Shown one piece after another: positions 1 through 5,789 of a stretch of 8,953 nucleotides of DNA. The notes beneath the pieces are model-generated. The model made no database searches, was not told the DNA's origin, and saw nothing but the letters and a program-made list of their open reading frames with translations. Positions within the stretch are counted from its first letter, which is position 1, and every line of letters starts with the position of its first letter. This DNA comes from Gordonia sp. (in: high G+C Gram-positive bacteria). GTDB taxonomy: Bacteria; Actinomycetota; Actinomycetes; Mycobacteriales; Mycobacteriaceae. The stretch covers positions 1 through 8,953 of the forward strand of contig JASLJL010000319.1 of NCBI GenBank assembly GCA_030152405.1, in the 5' to 3' direction. Made by a program: the position numbers and the translations under genes.

Positions 1-150
1 GTCTCGTACAGTCCATCGCCGATCAGTGCACCGGCGTCACCCCTAGCGCTGGAATTGAACCGAACGGACGACCGGAGCGACCGGCGGCGAGATCGCCAGA
101 CGATTCTCGTTGCCACGTGTGGCGCTCGGGCGGCCGATAGGCTGCATGGC
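1..150. other. Upstream region of nagA, no gene called
   Basis: No convincing gene lies in these 150 bases. The nagA reading frame stays open back to the window edge, and a TTG at 55 could formally start it, but the extra 32 residues are an Arg/Asp-rich stretch that does not look like a deacetylase N-terminus and has no Shine-Dalgarno sequence. Overlapping minus-strand frames look like GC-rich shadows. The only functional signal I can support is the promoter-like element just before the GTG at 151. Confidence 0.5.
138..143 (+). promoter_or_regulatory. Probable -10 box (TAGGCT) for leaderless nagA mRNA
   Basis: TAGGCT fits the actinobacterial -10 consensus TANNNT. Its last T is 8 nt before the G of the GTG at 151, which puts the expected transcription start at 150-151, on the start codon itself. 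There is no purine-rich ribosome-binding site before the GTG. Leaderless mRNAs starting with GTG or ATG are common in mycobacteria and relatives. A possible -35-like TTGCCA at 110-115 is too far upstream (22-nt spacer) to count as support. Confidence 0.5.
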
Positions 151-1302
151 GTGTCTCCTCAGTCCCGCATCGTGTCCGCCGCGGCGATCGTCGCCGACGG
201 CGCAGTCCATCGTCCGGGCTGGTTGGAGGTCCGGGGCGAGGTGATCGAGGCCGTCGGTCACGGACGTCCCCCGCGGGAACCAGATGTCGAATTCGGTTCG
301 GGGACAGTGGTTCCGGGATTCGTCGACATGCATGTGCACGGCGGTGGCGGCGCGTCGTACACCGACGGCGACGCCGATCAGGTGGCGGCCGCATCGGCGT
401 TCCATCGGACCCACGGAACGACAACGTCGGTCGCGAGCACGGTCAGTGCGAGTCCGAGCGAACTCGCCGAGATCGTCGGACGGCTCGCGCCGCTCGTCCG
501 CGCGGGCGTGATCGCCGGGATTCATCTGGAGGGACCGTGGATAGCGCATTCAAGGTGCGGCGCCCACGCTCCCGATCGACTGCGCAGCCCCGACCTCGCG
601 GAGATCGACCGCCTGCTCGAGATCGCCGGCGGCACGATCTCGATGGTGACGATGGCGCCGGAACTGCCTGGAGCCCTGGACGCGATCACCCGACTCGTCG
701 CGGCCGGGGTGCGCGTCGCCGTCGGCCACACCGACGCGACCTTCGACCAGACGCGGGCGGCTCTCGACGCCGGCGCCACTGTCGCGACGCATCTGTTCAA
801 CGCGATGGCCCCGCTCGGTCATCGTGAGCCGGGGCCGATCCTCGCGCTGGTGTCCGACCCGCGCGTCGTCGTGGAACTGATCGGCGACGGCGTTCACCTG
901 CACCAGGCCCTGGTCGCGCAGGTCCAGCAGCGCGTCGGCGCCGACCGGGCGGCGCTGGTCACCGATGCGATGGTGGCTGCGGGCATGAGCGACGGCGACT
1001 ACGTCCTGGGGTCGCTCGAGGTGTACGTGCGTGACGGTGTGGCCCGGCTGAGAAGCACCGACGCCATCGCGGGCAGCACTGCCACGATGGACGTCTTGTT
1101 CGCCCGAACCGTCACCGGGTTGCGTGCCGCGCCCGAGCCGATGTCCGACGATGCGGCGCTCCTCGCGGCGTCGACGATGTGCTCCCGGACGCCTGCGCGG
1201 GTGCTCGGCCGCGACGACGTCGGCGTCCTCGCAGCGGGGAGTCGAGCCGACTTCGTGGTCCTCGATGCCGACCTGCGCGTGGTGCACGTCGAGAAGTGTT
1301 GA
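151..1302 (+). CDS. nagA: N-acetylglucosamine-6-phosphate deacetylase
   Basis: The enzyme removes acetate from N-acetylglucosamine-6-phosphate to give glucosamine-6-phosphate, in the cytoplasm, during amino-sugar use and cell-wall recycling. The protein is 383 aa from GTG 151, close to the usual NagA length of about 380. Amidohydrolase motifs appear in order: HxH at H61/H63 in the PGFVDMHVHGGGG segment, the metal ligand E127 in HLEGPW, H193 in VGHTDAT, H214 in HLFNAMAPLGH, and the catalytic D272 in VTDAMVAAG. The HxH pair suggests a two-metal site of the B. subtilis/mycobacterial type; the E. coli enzyme lacks this pair. C136, in RCGAH, matches the loop cysteine I recall from mycobacterial NagA. 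I chose the GTG start because a -10 box sits just upstream and the remaining length fits the family; TTG 55 is the alternative. The gene appears to be transcribed alone and ends before a strong hairpin. Confidence 0.93.
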   Translation: MSPQSRIVSAAAIVADGAVHRPGWLEVRGEVIEAVGHGRPPREPDVEFGSGTVVPGFVDMHVHGGGGASYTDGDADQVAAASAFHRTHGTTTSVASTVSASPSELAEIVGRLAPLVRAGVIAGIHLEGPWIAHSRCGAHAPDRLRSPDLAEIDRLLEIAGGTISMVTMAPELPGALDAITRLVAAGVRVAVGHTDATFDQTRAALDAGATVATHLFNAMAPLGHREPGPILALVSDPRVVVELIGDGVHLHQALVAQVQQRVGADRAALVTDAMVAAGMSDGDYVLGSLEVYVRDGVARLRSTDAIAGSTATMDVLFARTVTGLRAAPEPMSDDAALLAASTMCSRTPARVLGRDDVGVLAAGSRADFVVLDADLRVVHVEKC

Positions 1303-1317
1303 CGACGAACCCCGCGT

Positions 1318-1341
1318 CACACGTCCCACCAGGGGCGTGTG
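1318..1341 (+). terminator. Hairpin after nagA, probable terminator
   Basis: A 10-bp stem (CACACGTCCC pairing with GGGGCGTGTG, one G-U pair) closes a 4-nt loop, ACCA. It begins 16 nt after the nagA stop codon. No U-tract follows, which is usual for actinobacterial terminators, so termination is inferred from stem strength and position. It separates nagA from the gene starting at 1416. Confidence 0.6.
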
Positions 1342-1401
1342 CGCCGTAGGGTGTGAAAGCAAGCCTGTTCGGAACGGCCGGCGGGCTAGACACGTCAGTT
1401 C

Positions 1402-1407
1402 GGAGGG
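1402..1407 (+). promoter_or_regulatory. Ribosome-binding site GGAGGG deciding the ATG 1416 start
   Basis: GGAGGG lies 8 nt before ATG 1416. The frame is open back to a GTG at 1353, but that codon has no Shine-Dalgarno sequence, so this site decides the start. A TANNNT-type hexamer (TAGGGT, 1347-1352) could be the -10 box for this gene, but no -35 is recognisable. Confidence 0.75.
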
Positions 1408-1415
1408 ACCTGCCG

Positions 1416-2111
1416 ATGACCGGTAAGAAGAAGACCCTGCTCGCCCGTCTCGAGGAAGAGGTCAAGCGCCTCTCCGCGGAAGTCGTGGCTCTGCGCGACA
1501 CCGTCATGGCGTATTCGCCGCTGAACAAGAAGGACGGGACCCCGGAGCCCGCCCCGGCGAAGCCCGCGGCGACTCCCGCGAAGAAGGCCGCCGCGGTGAG
1601 CGATGCGCCGGCGAAGAAGGCCGCGGCATCGACTGAGGCGCCCGCGAAGAAGGCTGCCGCCGCCAAGAAGGCCGCCCCGGCCAAGAAGGCGAGCCCGGCC
1701 AAGAAGACCACCGCCGCGAAGAAGACGACTGCGCCGGCGAAGAAGACCGCCCCGACGAAGGCCGCCGCGACCAAGGCCACTCCCGCGAAGAAAGCCGCAC
1801 CCGCGAAGCCCGCCGCTGCTCCGAAGCCCGCCGCCGCCAAGCCTGCTGCTCCCAAGCCCGCAGCCGCAGCGCCCAAGCCGGCGGCCGCCGCACCCAAGCC
1901 TGCCGCCGATTCGAAGCCCGCAGCCGAGAAGCCGGCCGTCGCCAAGCCTGCTGCCACCAAGCCCGCCGCGGAGAAGGCACCCGCGGCCAAGGCCGCACCT
2001 GCGAACGCCGGCGCGAAGACGGTCGCGGAGCTGAAGGCCGAAGCCAAGGCCAAGGGCGTCAAGGGATACTCGACCATGACGAAGGCACAGCTCACCGCGG
2101 CACTGAAGTAG
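1416..2111 (+). CDS. Histone H1-like Lys/Ala/Pro-rich protein with coiled coil and C-terminal Rho_N/SAP-like motif
   Basis: This 231-aa protein has three visible parts. Residues 9-30 form a short coiled coil with hydrophobic residues at 9, 12, 16, 19, 23, 26 and 30, a perfect 3-4 heptad. Residues about 45-128 are PAKKAA-type repeats like the tails of histone H1 and mycobacterial HupB, and about 129-198 are KPAA-type repeats with fewer lysine pairs. Residues 202-231 (TVAELKAEAKAKGVKGYSTM and onward, ending TKAQLTAALK) resemble the helix-extension-helix of the Rho N-terminal and SAP families, which bind nucleic acid. I infer a nucleoid-associated or RNA/DNA-binding protein that multimerises through its N-terminus; no enzymatic role is visible. 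mscR starts 39 nt downstream with no hairpin between, so the two may be co-transcribed. The low-complexity DNA is prone to repeat-length changes and produces long, spurious antisense reading frames. Confidence 0.85.
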   Translation: MTGKKKTLLARLEEEVKRLSAEVVALRDTVMAYSPLNKKDGTPEPAPAKPAATPAKKAAAVSDAPAKKAAASTEAPAKKAAAAKKAAPAKKASPAKKTTAAKKTTAPAKKTAPTKAAATKATPAKKAAPAKPAAAPKPAAAKPAAPKPAAAAPKPAAAAPKPAADSKPAAEKPAVAKPAATKPAAEKAPAAKAAPANAGAKTVAELKAEAKAKGVKGYSTMTKAQLTAALK

Positions 2112-2138
2112 CGCAGAAGCCTTCCACCACAACCGAAC

Positions 2139-2145
2139 AGGAGGA
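2139..2145 (+). promoter_or_regulatory. Ribosome-binding site AGGAGGA supporting the TTG start of mscR
   Basis: AGGAGGA is a near-perfect Shine-Dalgarno sequence 5 nt before TTG 2151. It is the strongest such site in the window, and it fixes an otherwise doubtful TTG start. Confidence 0.85.
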
Positions 2146-2150
2146 CCGGG

Positions 2151-3239
2151 TTGTCCCAGGTCGTCAAGGGAGTCATCTCCCGTACCAAGAACGCGCCGAC
2201 CGAACTCGTGGACATCGTGATCCCCGATCCGGGTGCCAACGATGTCGTCGTGAAGATTCAGACGTGCGGCGTCTGCCACACCGACCTCGCGTACGCCACG
2301 GGCGGCATCAACGACGAGTACCCGTTCCTGCTCGGCCACGAGGCCGCAGGCGTGGTCGAGTCCGTCGGGTCGGCCGTGACCCACGTGGAGGTCGGTGACT
2401 TCGTCGTCCTCAACTGGCGTGCGGTGTGCGGGGAGTGCCGCGCCTGTAAGCGTGGACGGCCCTGGTACTGCTTCGACACGCACAACGCGAGCGTGCCGAT
2501 GACACTCACCGACGGCACGGAGCTCTCGCCTGCGCTCGGCATCGGCGCGTTCGCCGAAAAGACATTGGTCCACGAGGGACAGTGCACCAAGGTGAATCCC
2601 GATGCGGATCCGGCTGTGGCGTGTCTGCTCGGCTGTGGCGTGATGGCCGGACTCGGCGCCGCCATGAATACCGGTGGTGTCACACGCGGCGACTCGGTCG
2701 CCGTGATCGGCTGCGGCGGTGTCGGCGACGCGGCGATCGCGGGAGCCCGCCTGGCGGGTGCGACGACGATCGTCGCCGTCGACCGCGATCCGGGAAAGCT
2801 CGAGTGGGCGGTCGATCTCGGCGCCACCCACACGATCGACGCCTCGTCGGTGGAGGACGTCGCCGAGGCGATCCGCGAACTCACCGACGGCAACGGCGCC
2901 GACGTCGTGATCGACGCGGTCGGACGGCCGGAGACGTACGAGACGGCGTTCTACGCGCGCGACCTGGCGGGCACCGTGGTGCTCGTGGGCGTTCCGACGC
3001 CCGAGATGCGTCTGGAGCTGCCGCTGGTCGACTTCTTCAGTCGCGGCGGTGCGCTGAAGTCGTCGTGGTACGGCGACTGCCTGCCCGAACGCGACTTCCC
3101 GATGCTCGTCGACCTGCACCTGCAGGGTCGCCTGCCGCTGGAGAAGTTCGTGTCCGAGCGGATCGGCATCGACGGGGTCAACGAGGCCTTCGAGTCCATG
3201 GAGGCCGGCAAGGTGCTCCGGTCGGTGGTGGAGCTCTGA
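2151..3239 (+). CDS. mscR: S-(hydroxymethyl)mycothiol dehydrogenase (mycothiol-dependent formaldehyde dehydrogenase)
   Basis: This zinc-dependent, NAD-linked medium-chain alcohol dehydrogenase is 362 aa, against about 361 for M. tuberculosis AdhE2/MscR. It oxidises S-(hydroxymethyl)mycothiol, the spontaneous adduct of formaldehyde and mycothiol, to S-formylmycothiol, and relatives also act on S-nitrosomycothiol. Visible motifs are the catalytic zinc ligands C39 (in CGVCHTD), H63-E64 (in GHEAAG) and C162 (in LLGCGVMAG); the structural zinc cysteines C93, C96, C99 and C107; the Rossmann glycine motif GCGGVG at 187-192; and D211 in VAVDRD, expected to bind the adenosine ribose of NAD. The [13 protein letters not shown] segment is typical of the mycothiol enzyme. 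The TTG start is backed by AGGAGGA 5 nt upstream. Its stop overlaps the start of the MBL hydrolase by one base, suggesting coupled translation. A generic class III-like alcohol dehydrogenase is the fallback reading. Confidence 0.92.
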   Translation: MSQVVKGVISRTKNAPTELVDIVIPDPGANDVVVKIQTCGVCHTDLAYATGGINDEYPFLLGHEAAGVVESVGSAVTHVEVGDFVVLNWRAVCGECRACKRGRPWYCFDTHNASVPMTLTDGTELSPALGIGAFAEKTLVHEGQCTKVNPDADPAVACLLGCGVMAGLGAAMNTGGVTRGDSVAVIGCGGVGDAAIAGARLAGATTIVAVDRDPGKLEWAVDLGATHTIDASSVEDVAEAIRELTDGNGADVVIDAVGRPETYETAFYARDLAGTVVLVGVPTPEMRLELPLVDFFSRGGALKSSWYGDCLPERDFPMLVDLHLQGRLPLEKFVSERIGIDGVNEAFESMEAGKVLRSVVEL

Positions 3240-3871
3240 TGAGCGACACGTTGCGGATCGATCGGGTGGTCACCTCCGGCACGTTCTCCCTGGACGGCGG
3301 GACGTGGGACGTCGACAACAACGTCTGGGTGATCGGCGACGACGCGGAGGCCGTGATCATCGACGCCGCGCACGACGCCGCGCCGATCCTCGCGGCGGTC
3401 GGCGATCGCCGAGTGGTGGCGATCGTGCTGACTCATGCGCACAACGACCACATCGGTGTGGCGCCGGAACTGGCGGAGGCGACGGGAGCGCCGATCCTTC
3501 TGCACCCGTCCGACGAGATGCTGTGGGAGCAGACGCATCCCGGCGTCGCACACGGAGACCTGACCGACGGGCAGGTGATCGAGGTGGGCGGACAACGTCT
3601 CGAGGTGATCAACACGCCGGGCCATTCGCCGGGGTCGTGCGTGATCTGGGCGCCGTCGTCGAAGGTCCTGTTCAGCGGCGACACCCTGTTCCAGGGCGGA
3701 CCCGGCGCGACGGGCCGTTCGTTCTCCGACTTCGACGACATCATCGCGTCGATCCGCGACCGGATCCTCGTGCTCGACGACGACACTCGCGTATGCACCG
3801 GTCACGGCGACGACACGACCGTCGGCGCCGAGGCGGGAGACCTCGCCGAGTGGATTCGGCGTGGTCACTAG
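3239..3871 (+). CDS. MBL-fold (glyoxalase II-like) metallohydrolase, candidate S-formylmycothiol hydrolase
   Basis: This 210-aa metallo-beta-lactamase-fold protein corresponds in size and position to Rv2260, which follows adhE2 in M. tuberculosis. The metal site is complete: H66, H68, D70 and H71 (THAHNDHIG), H129 (NTPGHSPGS), D148 (FSGDTLF) and H189 (CTGHGDD). These are the ligands of a two-metal glyoxalase II-type hydrolase. There is no signal peptide, so it should be cytoplasmic. The ATG at 3239 overlaps the TGA of mscR by one base. From this coupling I infer that it hydrolyses S-formylmycothiol, the MscR product, to formate and mycothiol. That assignment is contextual; another mycothiol thioester could be the substrate. 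Confidence 0.9.
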   Translation: MSDTLRIDRVVTSGTFSLDGGTWDVDNNVWVIGDDAEAVIIDAAHDAAPILAAVGDRRVVAIVLTHAHNDHIGVAPELAEATGAPILLHPSDEMLWEQTHPGVAHGDLTDGQVIEVGGQRLEVINTPGHSPGSCVIWAPSSKVLFSGDTLFQGGPGATGRSFSDFDDIIASIRDRILVLDDDTRVCTGHGDDTTVGAEAGDLAEWIRRGH

Positions 3872-5579
3872 GGCGGACTCCAGCGCTCTCCAGCGGCTGA
3901 TCCCGCTGTCGGTGCGCGGCTACCGACGACGGTGGCTGCGCGCCGACGTGCTCGCCGGCGTGTCCCTCGCGGCCGTCGCGATCCCCGAGGCGATGGGTTA
4001 CAGCTCCATCGCGCAGGTCCCGCTCGGTGCGGGTCTGTATTCGCTGATCCTCCCCGCGATCGTGTTCGCGCTGGTCGGCGCGTCCCGGCTGATGGTGGTC
4101 GGCGCCGACTCGGCGACCGCAGCTCTGTTGGCGTCCGGCATCGCAGGTCTCGGGGTGGCCGGTCTGAATCCGTCCACTCCGGAATGGCTCGCGTGGGCCG
4201 GCCTGATCGCACTCGTCACCGGAGTCATGCTGCTGATCGCATGGGTCCTCCGGCTCGGCTTCCTCGGCGACTTCCTCTCCACCGCGGTCCTCACCGGCTT
4301 CCTCGCCGGTGTCGGCGTCCTGGTCGTCACCGAGCAGGTCCCGGGGCTGCTGGGGGTCGAACACGCGCACGGCAGTCACGTCTGGGGCAAGTGGGCGTAT
4401 GTGCTCACTCACCTAGGCGAGGCGAAGTGGCAGGCGATCGCGTTCGGCGCGGTCGCGGTGATCGGGTTGTTCGTCGTGAAACGCGTCCGCCCGCAGCTCC
4501 CGATGCCGATCGTCGCCGTCGTCGGAGCGATCGTGATCGTCATGGTGTTCCACCCGGCGTCCGTGCCGACGATCGGCGACGTCGATGCAGGAGTTCCGTC
4601 GATCCGCTTCCCCGCGATGAGTGAGGTGTGGGCGCACGCCCCCGAGATCCTCACCGTGTCGTTCGGATGTGTGCTCGTGATTCTCGCGCAGAGTGCCGCG
4701 ACCGCACGGAGCTTCGCGCAGAGCCACGGCGACCACGTGGACGTGAACCGGGACATCCTGGGCCTCGCCGCAGCCAATGCGTCGGCCGCGGTGACCGGCT
4801 CGTTCGTGGTGAACGGGAGCCCCACCAAGACCGCGGTGCTCGATCAGCAGAAGGGCCGGACCCAGCTCGCCAACGTCACGATGGCTCTGGTGACGTTGCT
4901 CGTCGTCGCATTCGCGTCACCGCTCCTCGCGCACCTGCCGGAGGCGGTTCTCGCGGGTGTGGTGTTCGTCGTGGGTGTCGAGCTGGTGCACATCGGGTCG
5001 TTCCGCAGCATCTGGCGGATTCGGCGCATCGAGTTCGGCGTCGCTGTCGTCACCACGTGCATGGTCGTCGGCTTCGGCGTGCTCACCGGCATCGTGACCG
5101 CGATGGTTTTGTCGCTGCTGCAGATGATCCACCGCCAGTACCGGCCCGACCGATTCGTGATCGGGGTGGCCGCCGACGGGAAGCGGCAGTACGAACCGGC
5201 GAAGCCCGGTCATCAGAGTCTGCCGGGCCTGATCGTCTTCCGATACGACGCCGACCTGTTCTACGCGAATGTCGGACGCTTCTCCGACGACGTCACGGCG
5301 TTGGTGAAGGGCGCACCTGATCCGGTGAAGTGGCTGGTCCTCGACTGCTCGGCGGTCTCTGACGTCGACTATTCCGCAGCCAAGGCGATCACCAGTCTCA
5401 TCGGGTTCGTGCACTCGGTCGGCGCTCGTTTCGTCCTCGCCGGTGTGACCCCGGAACTGCGGGAGTCTCTCGACTCCGCCCGGCTCATGAGCGAGATCTC
5501 CGCTGACCTCGTGTTCCCCGGTGTCGGCTCCGCCGTCCGCGCGTTTCAATCCGAGCACAAGACCGAACCCGGTCGCTGA
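3861..5579 (+). CDS. SulP/SLC26-family anion transporter with C-terminal STAS domain
   Basis: This is a 572-aa inner-membrane carrier. After a basic N-terminus (RGYRRRWLRADVLAG, from residue 19), hydrophobic segments fill roughly residues 30-430. The SulP signature is clear: AIPEAMGYSSIAQVPLGAGL at 40-59, then a VVGADSATAALLA segment near 79-91. A STAS domain runs from about 454 to 560. In it D503-Y504-S505-A506 stands where anti-sigma-antagonist STAS domains have D-x-S/T-G; S505 aligns with the phosphorylatable residue. SulP proteins carry sulfate, bicarbonate, chloride or dicarboxylates, and the sequence does not tell which. The GTG start at 3861 lies 11 nt inside the end of the MBL gene and has only a weak ribosome-binding site, so translation is probably coupled. 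The genetic link to formaldehyde oxidation makes formate or bicarbonate movement worth considering. Confidence 0.9.
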   Translation: MVTRADSSALQRLIPLSVRGYRRRWLRADVLAGVSLAAVAIPEAMGYSSIAQVPLGAGLYSLILPAIVFALVGASRLMVVGADSATAALLASGIAGLGVAGLNPSTPEWLAWAGLIALVTGVMLLIAWVLRLGFLGDFLSTAVLTGFLAGVGVLVVTEQVPGLLGVEHAHGSHVWGKWAYVLTHLGEAKWQAIAFGAVAVIGLFVVKRVRPQLPMPIVAVVGAIVIVMVFHPASVPTIGDVDAGVPSIRFPAMSEVWAHAPEILTVSFGCVLVILAQSAATARSFAQSHGDHVDVNRDILGLAAANASAAVTGSFVVNGSPTKTAVLDQQKGRTQLANVTMALVTLLVVAFASPLLAHLPEAVLAGVVFVVGVELVHIGSFRSIWRIRRIEFGVAVVTTCMVVGFGVLTGIVTAMVLSLLQMIHRQYRPDRFVIGVAADGKRQYEPAKPGHQSLPGLIVFRYDADLFYANVGRFSDDVTALVKGAPDPVKWLVLDCSAVSDVDYSAAKAITSLIGFVHSVGARFVLAGVTPELRESLDSARLMSEISADLVFPGVGSAVRAFQSEHKTEPGR

Positions 5580-5614
5580 GCCGCTATGGACGCCCGCCGC
5601 CGGTCTGGCCGCCT

Positions 5615-5649
5615 CCGTGCGGTGGTTGAGCCGACTTCGAGCCGCTAGG
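5615..5649. repeat. Direct repeat copy 1 (35 nt)
   Basis: It starts CCGTGCGGTGGTTGAGCCGA and ends GCCGCTAGG. It matches copy 2 at 33 of 35 positions with a 43-nt period. It contains GCTAGG (5644-5649), a perfect NCTAGN. The GGTGGTTGAGC core resembles dispersed intergenic repeats I recall from GC-rich actinomycetes. Confidence 0.85.
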
Positions 5650-5657
5650 CGTTCGCC

Positions 5658-5692
5658 CCGTGCGGTGGTTGAGCCGACTCCGAGCCGTTAGG
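5658..5692. repeat. Direct repeat copy 2 (35 nt), cut by the IS left end
   Basis: This copy differs from copy 1 at two positions: C for T at 5680 and T for C at 5688. The second change turns CTAG into TTAG. It ends exactly where the IS left inverted repeat begins, so sequence that once followed the repeat is gone or displaced. Confidence 0.85.
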
Positions 5693-5717
5693 TGTACTTC
5701 CTCGATACGTTGTGAAC
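5693..5717 (+). repeat. Left terminal inverted repeat (IRL)
   Basis: It matches the right end at 23 of 25 positions: 12 identical bases (TGTACTTCCTCG), a 2-base mismatch (AT versus TC), then 11 identical bases (ACGTTGTGAAC). Confidence 0.93.
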
Positions 5718-5731
5718 ATCTGAGTTGAAGC

Positions 5732-5789
5732 GAAGACCTCCGGGCACGATGTGGGTTACCACACTCACCATCGAGCCACGGAGGCCTTC
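5732..5789 (+). promoter_or_regulatory. Stem-loop covering the transposase ribosome-binding site
   Basis: GAAGACCTCCG (5732-5742) can pair with CGGAGGCCTTC (5779-5789), giving 10 of 11 pairs with one A-C mismatch and a 36-nt loop. The loop holds a smaller hairpin (TGTGG-GTTA-CCACA). The Shine-Dalgarno GGAGG at 5780-5784 lies wholly inside the 3' arm, and the GTG start follows at once. Known IS elements use this layout to block transposase translation on mRNAs read in from outside; its role here is inferred. Confidence 0.6.

Larger units (their letters stand above)
5580..5692. other. Intergenic segment between sulP and the IS element
   Basis: No gene is visible. On the minus strand, in all three frames, I found no remnant of the missing oxidoreductase C-terminus. 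The second half is made of two 35-nt direct repeats. I see no strong stem-loop terminator for sulP, although short GC-rich pairings within the repeats could contribute. Confidence 0.6.

Noticed and set aside
40..65. tRNA T-arm-like string on the minus strand (GGTTCAATTCC)
   Set aside because: The flanking bases do not form a five-pair T stem, and no acceptor, D or anticodon arms can be found.
55..150. TTG-started N-terminal extension of nagA
   Set aside because: No Shine-Dalgarno sequence, Arg/Asp-rich composition unlike NagA, and it would run across the probable -10 box.
1540..2010. CRISPR-like or non-coding tandem repeat in the GC-rich stretch
   Set aside because: The repeats are irregular in length and in phase with codons for PAKKAA/KPAA, so they reflect protein low complexity.
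1112..3119. Long minus-strand open frames (375 and 574 aa) opposite nagA, the H1-like gene and mscR
   Set aside because: They are Ala/Gly/Arg-rich shadows of the repetitive Lys/Ala/Pro gene and of mscR. They show no family motifs and no ribosome-binding sites, while the plus-strand genes are well supported.
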